64,000 nucleotides of DNA from MPNP01 sp965116235 (GCA_965116235.1 OZ220496.1:2108001-2172000); one strand, 5' to 3'. Numbered from the stretch's first letter, positions 35,667-45,647 are shown. Notes: generated from the sequence alone by a model not told the origin. Numbers and translations: made by a program.

Positions 35667-36814
35667 CGCTTTCCTCTCGCAGGATCATGGATTATTGCGC
35701 TTTGGACGAGGCCAAGAGAAATTAATACTGTAAGGAGCGACGATCCACCATAGGAAATGAGGGGCAAGGGAACGCCAACTATCGGCAAAAGGCCTGTAAC
35801 CATCCCTATGTTTGTGGCAAAATAGAGAAAGAGCAGTCCGGCAATCCCGGTGAGTAGCAAGCTGCCAAAGCGATCCCGGTGGACTAAAGCATAATAGAGG
35901 ATGACAAGAATCAGGCTAAGGTAAAGAAGCAGGACGATAATGCTCCACACCAGTCCCAGTTCTTCTGCCAGAACAGTGAAGACAAAGTCGGTGTGGGTCT
36001 CAGGCAAAAACTTCAATTGACTTTGGGAGCCGTTAAGCAACCCCTTTCCGCTCACTCCACCGGAACCGATCGCAATCAGGGACTGGGTGATGTGGTAGCC
36101 CGCTCCCAAAGGGTCCAGATCGGGATCCAGGAATATGTCGATGCGACGGTACTGATAGTCCTCAAGTATCTGCCAGGGAGTTCCCCGGCTGAACATGACG
36201 GCCAGTACGCCGCCGATGCTGCTCAGCAGAACACCTCCGAAGTAGTATAGGCTGACGCCCGCTGCGAACAGGACGATGCCTCCGCCCACCAGTATCAGCA
36301 TTGATGTTCCCAGATCAGGCTGTACCATGACCATTGAAACCGGGACGATTATCAGCAGTGCAGGCCAGATCAGCCGCGAGAGTCGAGAAATGTTTCTTTC
36401 GTCAACCGTGTTGAAATAGTGGGCAAGAACCATGACGAGGGTGAGCTTGACCAACTCGGACGGCTGGAGCTGGAAAATTCCCAAGTCAATCCATCGTTGA
36501 GCGCCCATAGCCTGAAATCCGGCAATTTCGACCCACAGCAGAAGGCCAAGATTGAACAGAAAGAGGGGATAGGCCATGATTTTCCAGAAGGATAGGGGGG
36601 TAAAGGCAATTCCAAGAAGCAGGACACACCCCAGCAGGTATTTGATGAGTTGAGGAAAAACCCATTTTTCTGCCGCTCCGCTCCCGACCGAATACAAGAT
36701 CGTGAAACCGATAACCGAAATGAGTACGATGATCAGGGTCAGCAACACGTCGAAGCGCTCCAGTTTATCCCAGAAGGTCAGAGGCGGGTTGCGGAACCGG
36801 CTTTCAAAGGTCAT
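35663..36814 (-). CDS. rodA: Rod-shape-determining SEDS glycosyltransferase RodA
   Basis: A 383-aa integral membrane protein with about ten helices. It polymerises lipid II glycan strands for side-wall growth together with PBP2. SEDS features are QLQPSELVKL near residue 120, QPDLGTS, GVSGKGLLNGSQSQLKFLPETHTDFVF and VPLPLISYGGSS. The ATG at 36814 overlaps the mrdA stop by 4 bases and is preferred to a frame reaching 36871 within mrdA. Confidence 0.95.
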   Translation of the reverse strand: MTFESRFRNPPLTFWDKLERFDVLLTLIIVLISVIGFTILYSVGSGAAEKWVFPQLIKYLLGCVLLLGIAFTPLSFWKIMAYPLFLFNLGLLLWVEIAGFQAMGAQRWIDLGIFQLQPSELVKLTLVMVLAHYFNTVDERNISRLSRLIWPALLIIVPVSMVMVQPDLGTSMLILVGGGIVLFAAGVSLYYFGGVLLSSIGGVLAVMFSRGTPWQILEDYQYRRIDIFLDPDLDPLGAGYHITQSLIAIGSGGVSGKGLLNGSQSQLKFLPETHTDFVFTVLAEELGLVWSIIVLLLYLSLILVILYYALVHRDRFGSLLLTGIAGLLFLYFATNIGMVTGLLPIVGVPLPLISYGGSSLLTVLISLGLVQSAIIHDPARGKR

Positions 36815-38751
36815 ACTTGCGGTTTTCCCTTGGGTGACGTCTGAGCCGGCTGCAGATTCAGCCGTTCCCACATTTTAATGATGTCTCCGTGAACCTCGGC
36901 GGGATATGCCGCTAGAGGGGGAATTCTTTGATAATGGGTGTACATGAGCAGGTCGCGGGCAATCGGTGCCGCCACCTGAGCGCCACCGCCTCCATGCTCT
37001 ACTATTACGACGGCGACGTATCGCGGATTTTCGACTGGACCATAACCGCCAAACAGGGCATGATCTCGAAATTTCCACGGAAGGTCTTCATTGCGGACCA
37101 AGCCCTGCCTTTGCTGGCGGGTCATTCGTCGAACCTGGCTGGTACCCGTTTTTCCGGCAATGCGAAAATTGGGATCGATGGTTCGGGAGTTGTATCCGGT
37201 TCCAAGTCGGCTGTTAACGGCCGCATCCATGCCATTCAGTATTTTGCCGAGATTATCGGGGTTGACTCCAACGGCTCTCCAGCCTGGAACGGGCACTTCT
37301 CTTCCACTGACAGTACGGATCAGACGGGGATACAGACCTTGTCCTGAGACCAGCCGGGCAAACATTACGCCGAGCTGCAAGACTGAACTGAGAACAAAAC
37401 CCTGACCGATCGCGGCATTGATGGTATCACCCAATATCCACGGGGCACCAGTCTGATCAAGTTTCCACTTCTTGGTCGGTATCAAGCCCGGATTGACATT
37501 GGGCAAGGGCAGATCGAATTTCTGGCCCAGCCCAAAGCGATCGGCCATCGCCGCTATCCGCTCAATGCCGACTTCCAGTGCCAAATTATAGTAGAAGACA
37601 TCACAGGATTCGCTGAGGCTCTTCTTTAGATCGGTCTGTCCATGTCCATACCGCTTCCAGCAATAGACTTTCTCGCCCGACAGATCGAATGACCCATTGC
37701 AGTAGTAATGGGTTTCCGAGGTAAGAAGACCGGCCTCCAGACCGGCCAAGGCCGTGACCATCTTAAAGGTCGAACCGGGTGGATACAGTCCCATTGTGCC
37801 CCGATCAAAGAGTGGAGCATGCTGGTGATCAAGATATTGCCTGTAATCGGCCGGGGAGATCCCTTCAACAAACAGATTGGGATCGTATGAAGGTTTTGAA
37901 ACCAGCGACAATACATCTCCATTGTCGAGATCAAGCACGATCGCCGATCCGACTTCCGACCCTAGTCGAGCAAAGGCAAATTCCTGCAGGTTCGCATCCA
38001 GAGTCAACTGAATGCTTTGACCGGCGGAGGCGTCCCGCATTTCAAGTTCCCTGATTTTGCGCCCGTGAACATTGACTTCGTATTTGACATGCCCGGCCTG
38101 ACCTCGCAAATCCTGTTCCAGGTACTTTTCGACACCAGTCTTGCCAATCTGGAATTTGGGATGGATGAGCAGGGATTCGAAACCCTCGTTTTTGTCCAGT
38201 TCATCCTGAGAAACGGGTCCGACATATCCGACAATGTGGCTGAAGAGATCCCCCTTCGGGTAATTCCGGATATTGGCGAAGTCAACGTCCACGCCAGCCA
38301 GAGCCGGCCTGTTTACGGCCACTTCAGCCACTTGATTCCAGGCCACCTTGTCGGCCAGCAATATCGGCATGAAGGGAAGACCGGTGTCGGCCTTGTGAAG
38401 AATGGCATCGATTTTATCCTCACCGATCGGAATGATGTGCGAGAAGTTCTCAAGGGTCGAAGGGATATCGCCAGCATCTTCGGGAACCAAAGAAATCCAG
38501 TATTCCTGAATGTTCTGGGCCAGAATCTCGCCGTTGCGGTCAACGATCAAGCCTCGGTCGGGCAGAATCAGGCCATAAGAGATTCGATTCGAATCAGCCA
38601 GATCCTGATATTCTTTTTGGTCAATTGCCTGAAGATAAATGATACGGCCACCAATGAAGCACGTTGCTGCCAACTGAAGGCCCCCAAGCAATACGACCCG
38701 GCGTGACAGTTCAGGGAGTCTGTCCTTCAAGAAAACTAGCGGGCTGTGCAT
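36811..38751 (-). CDS. mrdA: Penicillin-binding protein 2 (class B PBP, rod system)
   Basis: A 646-aa monofunctional transpeptidase. It has one N-terminal membrane segment (about residues 18-38), a pedestal domain with the R1-type motif RGLIVDRNGEILA, then the catalytic domain: SxxK in PPGSTFKM near residue 340, SESCD (SxD motif) near 395 and KTG in IAGKTGTSQV near 555. It cross-links the glycan made by RodA. The ATG at 38751 lies 8 bases after the mreD stop; a TTG at 38763 would overlap mreD. Confidence 0.95.
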   Translation of the reverse strand: MHSPLVFLKDRLPELSRRVVLLGGLQLAATCFIGGRIIYLQAIDQKEYQDLADSNRISYGLILPDRGLIVDRNGEILAQNIQEYWISLVPEDAGDIPSTLENFSHIIPIGEDKIDAILHKADTGLPFMPILLADKVAWNQVAEVAVNRPALAGVDVDFANIRNYPKGDLFSHIVGYVGPVSQDELDKNEGFESLLIHPKFQIGKTGVEKYLEQDLRGQAGHVKYEVNVHGRKIRELEMRDASAGQSIQLTLDANLQEFAFARLGSEVGSAIVLDLDNGDVLSLVSKPSYDPNLFVEGISPADYRQYLDHQHAPLFDRGTMGLYPPGSTFKMVTALAGLEAGLLTSETHYYCNGSFDLSGEKVYCWKRYGHGQTDLKKSLSESCDVFYYNLALEVGIERIAAMADRFGLGQKFDLPLPNVNPGLIPTKKWKLDQTGAPWILGDTINAAIGQGFVLSSVLQLGVMFARLVSGQGLYPRLIRTVSGREVPVPGWRAVGVNPDNLGKILNGMDAAVNSRLGTGYNSRTIDPNFRIAGKTGTSQVRRMTRQQRQGLVRNEDLPWKFRDHALFGGYGPVENPRYVAVVIVEHGGGGAQVAAPIARDLLMYTHYQRIPPLAAYPAEVHGDIIKMWERLNLQPAQTSPKGKPQV

Positions 38752-38759
38752 AAGCAGAA

Positions 38760-39284
38760 TCAACTACGCCAAAAAACGTTGGACCGGGGTGATTTGAATA
38801 TACGAAAAACATGATTGGTTACGCTTACAACCAACGGGTAGGCTAGCAGCGTCACGGTCAAAAAACGAACAATTTCAAGAATGGGCGGAGTGCTGGTGAG
38901 TGTCAGTAGCAGTACGAGCTGGTAGGCGAATGTTGCCGCGATGTATACGGCACTGAACAGCAGCCACTCGAATATGAAGGGCTGAGGTTGTGTCATTCTT
39001 GATTGCGACCGTAAAAACTCAAGAGCGAGAACGGCGATTGCCGTCCATAGACCCAGCGGCATCCCGAAGACAACATCCTGGAAAAACCAGATGGCACCAA
39101 TCAGGAGTGGCGGGAGGAGATGGGGTTGACGCAGTATCCAGGATGCGGCCAGACAAAACAAGACATCAGCCGGAAGTTCACGAGACGTGGACAGGCTGGC
39201 GGGATGCAGATCAAGCAGGATGCAGTTGCTGGCGACAAGGAAGAAGATGAACGGGTAAACGGCAAAAAGAAACGTGATCTTCAT
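38760..39284 (-). CDS. mreD: Rod-shape-determining protein MreD
   Basis: A 174-aa small membrane protein with about five or six helices, lying between mreC (3-base gap) and mrdA. MreD is poorly conserved in sequence; identification rests on size, helices (FPFIFFLVASNCILL near the start, LLPPLLIGAIWFFQDVVFGMPLG in the middle) and the invariant operon position. Confidence 0.9.
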   Translation of the reverse strand: MKITFLFAVYPFIFFLVASNCILLDLHPASLSTSRELPADVLFCLAASWILRQPHLLPPLLIGAIWFFQDVVFGMPLGLWTAIAVLALEFLRSQSRMTQPQPFIFEWLLFSAVYIAATFAYQLVLLLTLTSTPPILEIVRFLTVTLLAYPLVVSVTNHVFRIFKSPRSNVFWRS

Positions 39285-39287
39285 CAG

Positions 39288-40247
39288 CTACTCGGCTGTT
39301 TGATTACGGTCGTTTCGAGGCCACAGGACATCTGTGCTCTGGTCAGGAATGACTGTTTTTTCGAACTTGACAAGACTGACATTTTTCAAGCTGCTTAAAT
39401 CAGCCGCCAAAATGGCTCGAATCCGACCTTCGGCACCCTTCAGGACCGTTCCAACCGCAAAGTCGGGCGGAAAGACGCCCCCATCACCATTGGTCACAAT
39501 CTTGTCACCTGCCTCAATGCTTGCCGTGTTGCCCAGCAATTCGATTTTGGGTTGAAAAGTGTTGTCACCGGAAATGATTCCTTTTTTGCCCGAGGGCAGG
39601 ATTGTAACCGGCACTCGGCTTGACGAGTCGGTAATCAGCAAGAGTCGGGATGCAGTTCGAGAAACGTTGGTGATGCGACCCACAACGCCGACGCCATCAG
39701 TTGCAGGCAGACCAACCTCAATTCCATTCTCACGGCCTGAAGACAGCAGAACTGAATGATGGAACGGTGAGGTCGTATCCGCCAATACGCTCGCAGAAAT
39801 GGTCGGGTAGTCGGCTGTGGCAGAGAAATTTACAAGCTTGCGCAGCATCGTGTTCTCTTCCTCCAAACGCAGCGCATAATTTTGCCATCGCTTGAGGTCA
39901 TTCCGTAGGGTGTCGATGGTGGCTTCAGACTCACTGTAGTCCGAAATTCTTTGGATGAAGTCAACGGTACCAAAAAAAATGTTTCCCGGTATCTGGCCAA
40001 TCTCGATGGAGGGTGCCAAGGCATCGATTACGGCCGATCGAAATTTCTCGGCTCGCGGTCCCTCAAGTCGCCAGAAAAGAAAGGTTCCAAAAAGAAAAAC
40101 GATCAGAAAGAACAGCAGGAGCTTTTTGAGTGGTCGCTTGTAGGGTTCGAGTGGCTGATCAGAATGCAGAAAATTGTGTTGGATCGTGAATTTCCTAACT
40201 GTGATAATCGATAACAGACTGCAACTTGGGCTCATAGGCCAAGGCAT
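39288..40247 (-). CDS. mreC: Rod-shape-determining protein MreC
   Basis: Up to 319 aa. A short cytoplasmic stretch, one membrane helix (LLLFFLIVFLFGTFLFW, about residues 43-60), a coiled-coil (SEATIDTLRNDLKRWQNYALRLEEENTMLRKL, split by the family's Leu pattern) and the beta-barrel domain (SVLADTTSPFHHSVLLSSG onwards). It links MreB filaments to PBP2/RodA in the periplasm. All in-frame ATGs (40247, 40235) lie inside the end of mreB, so either the genes overlap by 40-53 bases or a non-standard start is used. Confidence 0.9.
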   Translation of the reverse strand: MPWPMSPSCSLLSIITVRKFTIQHNFLHSDQPLEPYKRPLKKLLLFFLIVFLFGTFLFWRLEGPRAEKFRSAVIDALAPSIEIGQIPGNIFFGTVDFIQRISDYSESEATIDTLRNDLKRWQNYALRLEEENTMLRKLVNFSATADYPTISASVLADTTSPFHHSVLLSSGRENGIEVGLPATDGVGVVGRITNVSRTASRLLLITDSSSRVPVTILPSGKKGIISGDNTFQPKIELLGNTASIEAGDKIVTNGDGGVFPPDFAVGTVLKGAEGRIRAILAADLSSLKNVSLVKFEKTVIPDQSTDVLWPRNDRNQTAE

Positions 40248-41235
40248 ACCCGGTTCCGTTCACGACACAGGTGAGAGGATCCTCGGCCACCGTTGCCGGC
40301 AAGTTCGTTTGTTCATGAATGACGATATCTATGTCGTTCAGTAGAGCGCCTCCACCAGTGATAATGATCCCGGTTTCATACAGGTCGCTGGAAAGATCGG
40401 GTGGAGTCGAATGCAGGGCTTGCGAAACGGCTCGGCGGATCTGCTCGATCGGTCCACGCAGAGCGTCCGCAATCATCTTTTGCGAGATCACGACCGACTG
40501 TGGATGTCCCCCCTCATTGGCACGTCCTTGAAATTTTGTGGTCTTGCCTTCACCGTCATTCGGAACTCTGGCAATGCCCACGGTTTTCTTGATTCTTTCG
40601 GCCGTGGCCAGGCCAATGTGAGTGTTCAGTTTCTCAAGCACAAAACCGACCAGGGCAAAGTCAAAGGAATCTCCACCGACCCGGATTGAATTGGCGTAGA
40701 CAATGTCGCCCATTGACAGCACGGCAACCTCAGTTGTACCCCCGCCGATATCAATGATCATGTTACCCCGGGGACTGGCGAAATCGATGCCCACGCCCAA
40801 TGCTGCGGCAATAGGTTCAGCAATCAAGCCGACGCTGCGAGCGCCGGCTGAGAGAACAGACTGGCGGATGGCTCGCTTCTCCACGGGCGTGGCACCCTGA
40901 GGAACGCAGACCAGAATACGGGGCTTGGCCCAGGCTCGACGATTGTGCACCTTGTGGATGAAGCGCTTGATCATTTCCTCGGCCACTTCAAAGTCTGCGA
41001 TCACGCCATCGCGTAGCGGTCGAACCACTTCGATTGATCGGGGTGTTCGACCTTGCATGAGTTTGGCATCGTTCCCGATGGCCAAGACCTTGCGACGTCC
41101 GTCCCGGACCTGATAGGCCACTACGGAGGGCTCGTCGACCACGATGCCCGCTCCCTTGACATGGACAAGCGTGTTGGCCGTGCCCAGATCGATGGCCATG
41201 TCATGGGAAAATAGGGAACTCAGCCGTTTGAACAT
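40195..41235 (-). CDS. mreB: Rod-shape-determining actin homolog MreB
   Basis: A 346-aa bacterial actin that forms membrane-bound filaments directing side-wall synthesis. Phosphate-1 is MAIDLGTANTLVHVKG near residue 13, phosphate-2 MIIDIGGGTTEVAVLS near 165, and the adenosine motif IIITGGGALLNDID near 290. It starts the mreBCD-mrdA-rodA-ghrA run. The gap to leuA upstream is 122 bases without an evident terminator. Confidence 0.97.
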   Translation of the reverse strand: MFKRLSSLFSHDMAIDLGTANTLVHVKGAGIVVDEPSVVAYQVRDGRRKVLAIGNDAKLMQGRTPRSIEVVRPLRDGVIADFEVAEEMIKRFIHKVHNRRAWAKPRILVCVPQGATPVEKRAIRQSVLSAGARSVGLIAEPIAAALGVGIDFASPRGNMIIDIGGGTTEVAVLSMGDIVYANSIRVGGDSFDFALVGFVLEKLNTHIGLATAERIKKTVGIARVPNDGEGKTTKFQGRANEGGHPQSVVISQKMIADALRGPIEQIRRAVSQALHSTPPDLSSDLYETGIIITGGGALLNDIDIVIHEQTNLPATVAEDPLTCVVNGTGYALAYEPKLQSVIDYHS

Positions 41236-41357
41236 GAAATCAGTCTGTGGATTTACCGGACAAAACCTGAACGTTGAGTCATAGCGTCACGGTCAAAAAG
41301 GCACAAGCATTTCCAACCTTTCAACCTGCGATTCAAGTATCATGCTTCCGGAGAGAT

Positions 41358-42932
41358 TCAAGCGTCGGGCAACGGAGATTCCTTCCAGTTCATCTCCACG
41401 GCGCGACGACGAACCAGATTGTTCAGGGCCGAAAGATACGCTTTCAGCGATGCATAAACCGTGTCCGTGTCGGCAGATTGTCCAACCACAGCAATCCCAT
41501 CCTCTTCCAGTCTCACTGTCACTGTTGCCTGAGCGTCAGTCCCTTGCGTTACGGCATTGACCTGATAGAGTTGCAACTGGGCCTTGTGGGGAAAAACCTT
41601 GGATACAGCCCTGAAGGCGGCATCCACGGGTCCATCGCCAGTTGCGGCCACCTTGTGTCGGGTCTGGCCGACTTCAATTTCCAGGGCGGCGGACTGCGGC
41701 GTTTCAGAGCCACAAACCACTTTCAGGTATTGAACCCGAAGATAGTCATCATTACCCTGGCCGGTAGATTCGCGCATGATCGCAATCAGGTCGTCGTCGT
41801 ATACTTCCCGCTTGCGATCGGCCAAGTGCTTGAACCTGACAAAAAAGTCGTTGATTCGGTTATCCCCGATTTCATATCCCAGTTCACTCAATCGCTTGCG
41901 AACGGCTGCCCGACCCGAGTGCTTGCCGAGGACAAGGTTGGATTCCCCGACGCCAACGTCTGCTGGGCGCATGATTTCGTAGGTTCCCGAGTGCTTGATC
42001 ATTCCATCCTGATGGATACCGGCTTCGTGAGCGAAGGCGTTCTTTCCGACTATAGCCTTGTTGAACTGGACCGGGAAGCCAGTGGCATCAGACACCATGC
42101 GACTCGCAGGAACAATCTTGGTAGTATCAATGCGAGTCCGATAGGGCAAGAAGTCGCTACGCACTCGAGTGGCCATGACGATTTCTTCCAGGGCGGCATT
42201 GCCAGCCCGTTCACCCAGCCCGTTAATCGTGCATTCGACCTGCCGCGCTCCGGCCATGACAGCCGCCAGCGAATTGGCAACAGCCATCCCCAAGTCGTTA
42301 TGGCAGTGGGTGGAAATGACAGCCCGATCGATATCCGGCACTTGTGCTTTCAGCATCCGGATTATGTCGGCACTTTCGTTCGGTACGGTATATCCCACCG
42401 TGTCTGGGATATTGATTGTCGTGGCCCCTGCATCCAGAGCTGTCTGGACCGCTTGGCAAAGAAAGTCATGATCCGTGCGAGTGCCATCCTCCGGTGACCA
42501 TTGAACATCATCCGTGTATTCCAGCGCCGTGGTTACGGACCGGTCAATGGCTTCCAGAACCTGGTCCTTGGTCATCTGCAACTTGAATGTCATGTGCAGG
42601 TCGGACGTTGATATGAATGTGTGGATTCGGCCTTTGTGGGCCCGTTTCAACGCTTCGCCCGCCCGATGAATATCACCCGGCGAAGAACGGGCCAGACCGC
42701 AAACGACAGCATTGTTGACAATCTCGGCTATGGTTGAAACCGCTTCAAAGTCGCCTTCGGAGGCAATGGGAAAGCCGGCCTCAATAATGTCGACCCCCAT
42801 TTCGTCCAGCAGTCGGGCAATGCCAATCTTGTTTTCCAGGTTCATCGTGGCGCCTGGAGACTGCTCGCCATCCCTGAGCGTTGTGTCAAAGATCAGCAGG
42901 GTGTCCATGTCCTGACGTTCATCATGTGTCAT
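41358..42932 (-). CDS. leuA: 2-isopropylmalate synthase
   Basis: A 524-aa enzyme condensing acetyl-CoA with 2-ketoisovalerate, the first step of leucine synthesis. The HMGL-like barrel shows FDTTLRDGEQSPGATM near residue 15, the metal His pair in STHCHNDLGMA near 208 and NGLGERAGNAALEE. The LeuA dimer/regulatory domain occupies about residues 400-515 and should give leucine feedback inhibition. A palindromic hairpin lies 59 bases upstream of the start. Placement upstream of mreB is a recurring alphaproteobacterial arrangement. Confidence 0.95.
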   Translation of the reverse strand: MTHDERQDMDTLLIFDTTLRDGEQSPGATMNLENKIGIARLLDEMGVDIIEAGFPIASEGDFEAVSTIAEIVNNAVVCGLARSSPGDIHRAGEALKRAHKGRIHTFISTSDLHMTFKLQMTKDQVLEAIDRSVTTALEYTDDVQWSPEDGTRTDHDFLCQAVQTALDAGATTINIPDTVGYTVPNESADIIRMLKAQVPDIDRAVISTHCHNDLGMAVANSLAAVMAGARQVECTINGLGERAGNAALEEIVMATRVRSDFLPYRTRIDTTKIVPASRMVSDATGFPVQFNKAIVGKNAFAHEAGIHQDGMIKHSGTYEIMRPADVGVGESNLVLGKHSGRAAVRKRLSELGYEIGDNRINDFFVRFKHLADRKREVYDDDLIAIMRESTGQGNDDYLRVQYLKVVCGSETPQSAALEIEVGQTRHKVAATGDGPVDAAFRAVSKVFPHKAQLQLYQVNAVTQGTDAQATVTVRLEEDGIAVVGQSADTDTVYASLKAYLSALNNLVRRRAVEMNWKESPLPDA

Positions 42933-42990
42933 CGGATCAGTCCTTTTTGAGTGCTAGTGGTTGAGAGAGGAAGCCGGTGCAAATTGTCCC

Positions 42991-43024
42991 CTGAGCGAAT
43001 GCACCAATCGTATGGTACGCTCAG
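42991..43024 (-). promoter_or_regulatory. Stem-loop in the leuA leader region
   Basis: CTGAGCG (42991-42997) pairs with CGCTCAG (43018-43024), with an inner ACCA/TGGT pairing, in the 214-base gap upstream of leuA. There is no T-run and no obvious leucine-rich leader peptide, so attenuation is not supported. It may be an operator or a 5' UTR structure. Confidence 0.35.
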
Positions 43025-43146
43025 AGGCGGCCTAGCAGAAGGAGGACTGACCCTTCCATCATTCCAATTTGCAATGCGTTCAATCGGCTCATGGGGCAAA
43101 CGATAGGGAAGATGTCTGTCAATTGCAATACCCTAAGCCATAAAGT

Positions 43147-45228
43147 TTAGTTGGGTTCCAGAACGAATACAGAATTTTCTGGATCGTAGACGGCCTTGAA
43201 GGCTTTGCCGTCAGAATAGGTCAAAATTCCGGCCTGAGGCTGTCCGTCTGCAAATGTTCCGACAAATACGGACCCGTCAGAATAGGCCAAGGTTCCTTCA
43301 CCCTCAAGGTCGCCGTCAACCCAGTTGCCAGTAAGGCTTGTTCCGCCCGACATGAACCTCCCCTTGCCATTATACTGGTTGCCGGCATATTCTCCTTCAT
43401 AAACATCACCATTCTCATAGATCAGCCTGACCATGCCCTTTTCGAAATTGCCGTTGACCCAGATGCCGTTGTATAGATTGTTGCCGGTCGTCAATGTTCC
43501 GTTACCGCTGTATTGACCGTTGGCCAATTCTCCTTCGTAGACATCGCCATTCTCGTAGATCAGCCTGACTGTGCCCTTTTCGAAATTGCCGTTGACCCAG
43601 ATGCCATTGTACAGGTTGTTGCCAGTCGTCAATGTTCCGTTACCGCTGTATTGACCGTTGGCGAATTCGCCCTCATAGACATCGCCATTTTCGTAGATCA
43701 TCTTACCGTTGGTGAGTGAACCATCGTCAACATGGCCTGTGTATGTCAGACCATCAGAGTAATTTATGGTCGCCCAGCCGGTCATTGTATCGTTAAGCCA
43801 TTCGCCTTCATACTGGAAGCCATTTGCCGGAGAAGTGAACAGGCCGGATCCTTCTCGCAACCCGCCGATCAGGTTGCCTTCGTATACGTCACCATTGGGG
43901 AAGGAAAGAACTCCTTGGCCATGTGGAAGCAAGTGCTGAATTTCACCTTCGTAACTCAACCCGCTGGCAAAGGCCAGTCTTCCCCTTACCGGTTGCTGGC
44001 CATCAGTCCAGCTGCCCGTAAGGATGAGTTCTGCGAGTTTGAGTTCTCCCAACCCATCCCTTTCGCCTTGAAAGAAGGTGCCGGTAAATGTACTGCCATC
44101 GGGAAAGGATTCTCTTCCCTGCCCATGGTATAATCCATCCTTCCAGCTCCCCGAATAAGCGTATTCGCCTGGAGTATTGAAACTTCCCATGCCATGGGGC
44201 TTGCCATTGTCTGTTTCGCCTTGATATTGCCCGCCTTTGTAATTGTCGATGAGCACTTGGCCAATCAGCTCGCCATCAAGCCAATCGCCTTTGTATACGG
44301 CTCCATCCCGGGATTGAAATGTACCTCTGCCGTGGGGCAGCAAGTCAACGATGTCGCCTTCATAGATGGCCCCGTTGGAATAATGGATGGCATTCAGCTT
44401 GACCAGTTCACCATCGCTCCACTCGCCAACATACCCATTCCCGTCAGCGTCTGTGAAACGACCTTCGCCGCTGATGGATCCATCCGTAAAGATGCCCAAA
44501 AGGGATGTTCCGTCAGAAAATGTCAAAGTCCCCTCACCACTTTGGATTCCATTGCGAACGAGGCCCTCGTAGACGGACCCGTCGGCAAAGGTTATGGTGG
44601 CATGGCCGGTCATCTTGCCGTTCTGCCACTCGCCGTCATAGATTTTGCCATCCGCTGCCCTGTAAGTTCCGCGGACTTGAACATTGTCTTCAAATTCGCC
44701 GATGAAACTGGCCCCATTGGGAAAGTTGATTCTCCCGGGTCCATTGAGCTGGCCGTCGACCCAGACACCTGACATGACTTGCCCGTCGGGAAAGATTCTG
44801 ACCCCGGGCCCCTGTCTTGTTCCCAGTACGAACTCGCCCTCAAATGTTCCTCCTTCCGGAAAAGTTTCGAGTCCTGAACCGGTCTTGCTTCCCTCAAACC
44901 AGTCTCCGTTGTAGGCGTAACCGTCTGGGTGAATGATCTCGCCCTTGCCATGACGCTTGCCGTTAACGAAGGTTCCGGTATAGACTTTCAAGTCAGGCAG
45001 GGTTTCCTTTCCCATGCCATTTCTCTCGCCATTGACCCACTCGCCTTCATAAACATATCCGTTGCTGAGGGTCAGCCGGCCCCAGCCGTGTTTCATTCCA
45101 TCCTTGAGGTCGCCATCGTATCGGGTCTGGGCAGGGCTTTCTCCGGTCGCGATCATGAGCAATACTGCCACCAGACAGACCAGCTCGCTGATTCGACCCA
45201 AAAACTTACTTACTGCTCCATCGCTCAT
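43147..45228 (-). CDS. Large MORN-repeat protein, exported
   Basis: A 693-aa protein. An N-terminal hydrophobic segment (LVCLVAVLLMIATGESPAQT, about residues 16-35) looks like a signal peptide. Nearly all the rest is MORN repeats of about 23 residues, of the form YEGEWVNGERNGMGKETLPDG, more than twenty in tandem. Near the C-terminus two units of 46 residues (IYENGDVYEGELANGQYSGN onwards) are almost identical, matching a 138-bp DNA repeat. MORN repeats form elongated beta-hairpin rods that bind lipids or proteins. No catalytic domain is present, so a periplasmic or surface scaffold is the best guess. It is a stand-alone gene with no functional clue from its neighbours. Confidence 0.85.
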   Translation of the reverse strand: MSDGAVSKFLGRISELVCLVAVLLMIATGESPAQTRYDGDLKDGMKHGWGRLTLSNGYVYEGEWVNGERNGMGKETLPDLKVYTGTFVNGKRHGKGEIIHPDGYAYNGDWFEGSKTGSGLETFPEGGTFEGEFVLGTRQGPGVRIFPDGQVMSGVWVDGQLNGPGRINFPNGASFIGEFEDNVQVRGTYRAADGKIYDGEWQNGKMTGHATITFADGSVYEGLVRNGIQSGEGTLTFSDGTSLLGIFTDGSISGEGRFTDADGNGYVGEWSDGELVKLNAIHYSNGAIYEGDIVDLLPHGRGTFQSRDGAVYKGDWLDGELIGQVLIDNYKGGQYQGETDNGKPHGMGSFNTPGEYAYSGSWKDGLYHGQGRESFPDGSTFTGTFFQGERDGLGELKLAELILTGSWTDGQQPVRGRLAFASGLSYEGEIQHLLPHGQGVLSFPNGDVYEGNLIGGLREGSGLFTSPANGFQYEGEWLNDTMTGWATINYSDGLTYTGHVDDGSLTNGKMIYENGDVYEGEFANGQYSGNGTLTTGNNLYNGIWVNGNFEKGTVRLIYENGDVYEGELANGQYSGNGTLTTGNNLYNGIWVNGNFEKGMVRLIYENGDVYEGEYAGNQYNGKGRFMSGGTSLTGNWVDGDLEGEGTLAYSDGSVFVGTFADGQPQAGILTYSDGKAFKAVYDPENSVFVLEPN
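43423..43698 (-). repeat. Tandem 138-bp repeat inside the MORN gene (two copies)
   Basis: 43423-43560 and 43561-43698 are nearly identical and each encodes 46 residues (two MORN units). This indicates recent duplication within the gene and likely length variation between strains. Confidence 0.8.
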
Positions 45229-45583
45229 GTTTACTGAACTCTTGCTTCAACTTCTTGATTGCACCGGATGCCTCACGACTTGACTTATAGCATTTTCCGC
45301 CGTGCCCGTGAAGTCGAAAATTCCGCCTGCCCATACATGTCATGAGATCATTCGTTGCAGTCAGTGAAGGGTGCTGAACCCATTGAGCCAGAACGTCGTC
45401 CAGGCACCTCCCTGGCGGTCCGTTGCCAAAGTTGGTCACGCAGGTATGGAGAACTGAAACAGAAGGTGATTTGTCCAAGATACCGATGGTCTGAACCGAT
45501 ACATTCAGGATTGCCCGACAGGTCGAGTCTTGCCGCGAACCAATTCGTGATCAAGCGATAGAACCGAATTTGGCCCTTGTCTT
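45229..45583. other. Intergenic stretch, nothing recognised
   Basis: About 355 bases between the MORN gene start and the operator cluster upstream of the small HTH-like gene. It should hold the MORN gene promoter. Short frames on both strands show no known domain. Confidence 0.45.
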
Positions 45584-45618
45584 CCTATAGGATTATAGAA
45601 AATCTATACAATTCTATA
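45584..45618 (+). promoter_or_regulatory. AT-rich operator-like cluster of TATAGA/TCTATA half-sites
   Basis: CTATAG (45585-45590), TATAGA (45594-45599), TCTATA (45603-45608) and TCTATA (45613-45618) lie within 34 bases. The middle two form a perfect 6-3-6 inverted repeat. The cluster is 30 bases upstream of the next gene and could overlap its promoter; autoregulation by that gene product is inferred. Confidence 0.5.
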
Positions 45619-45647
45619 TTTCGTTTATATTGACTTTGTTTTTGGCG

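Noticed and set aside
42933..43146. Leucine attenuator or T-box upstream of leuA
   Set aside because: A stem-loop exists, but there is no leucine-rich leader peptide, no T-box sequence and no T-run terminator.
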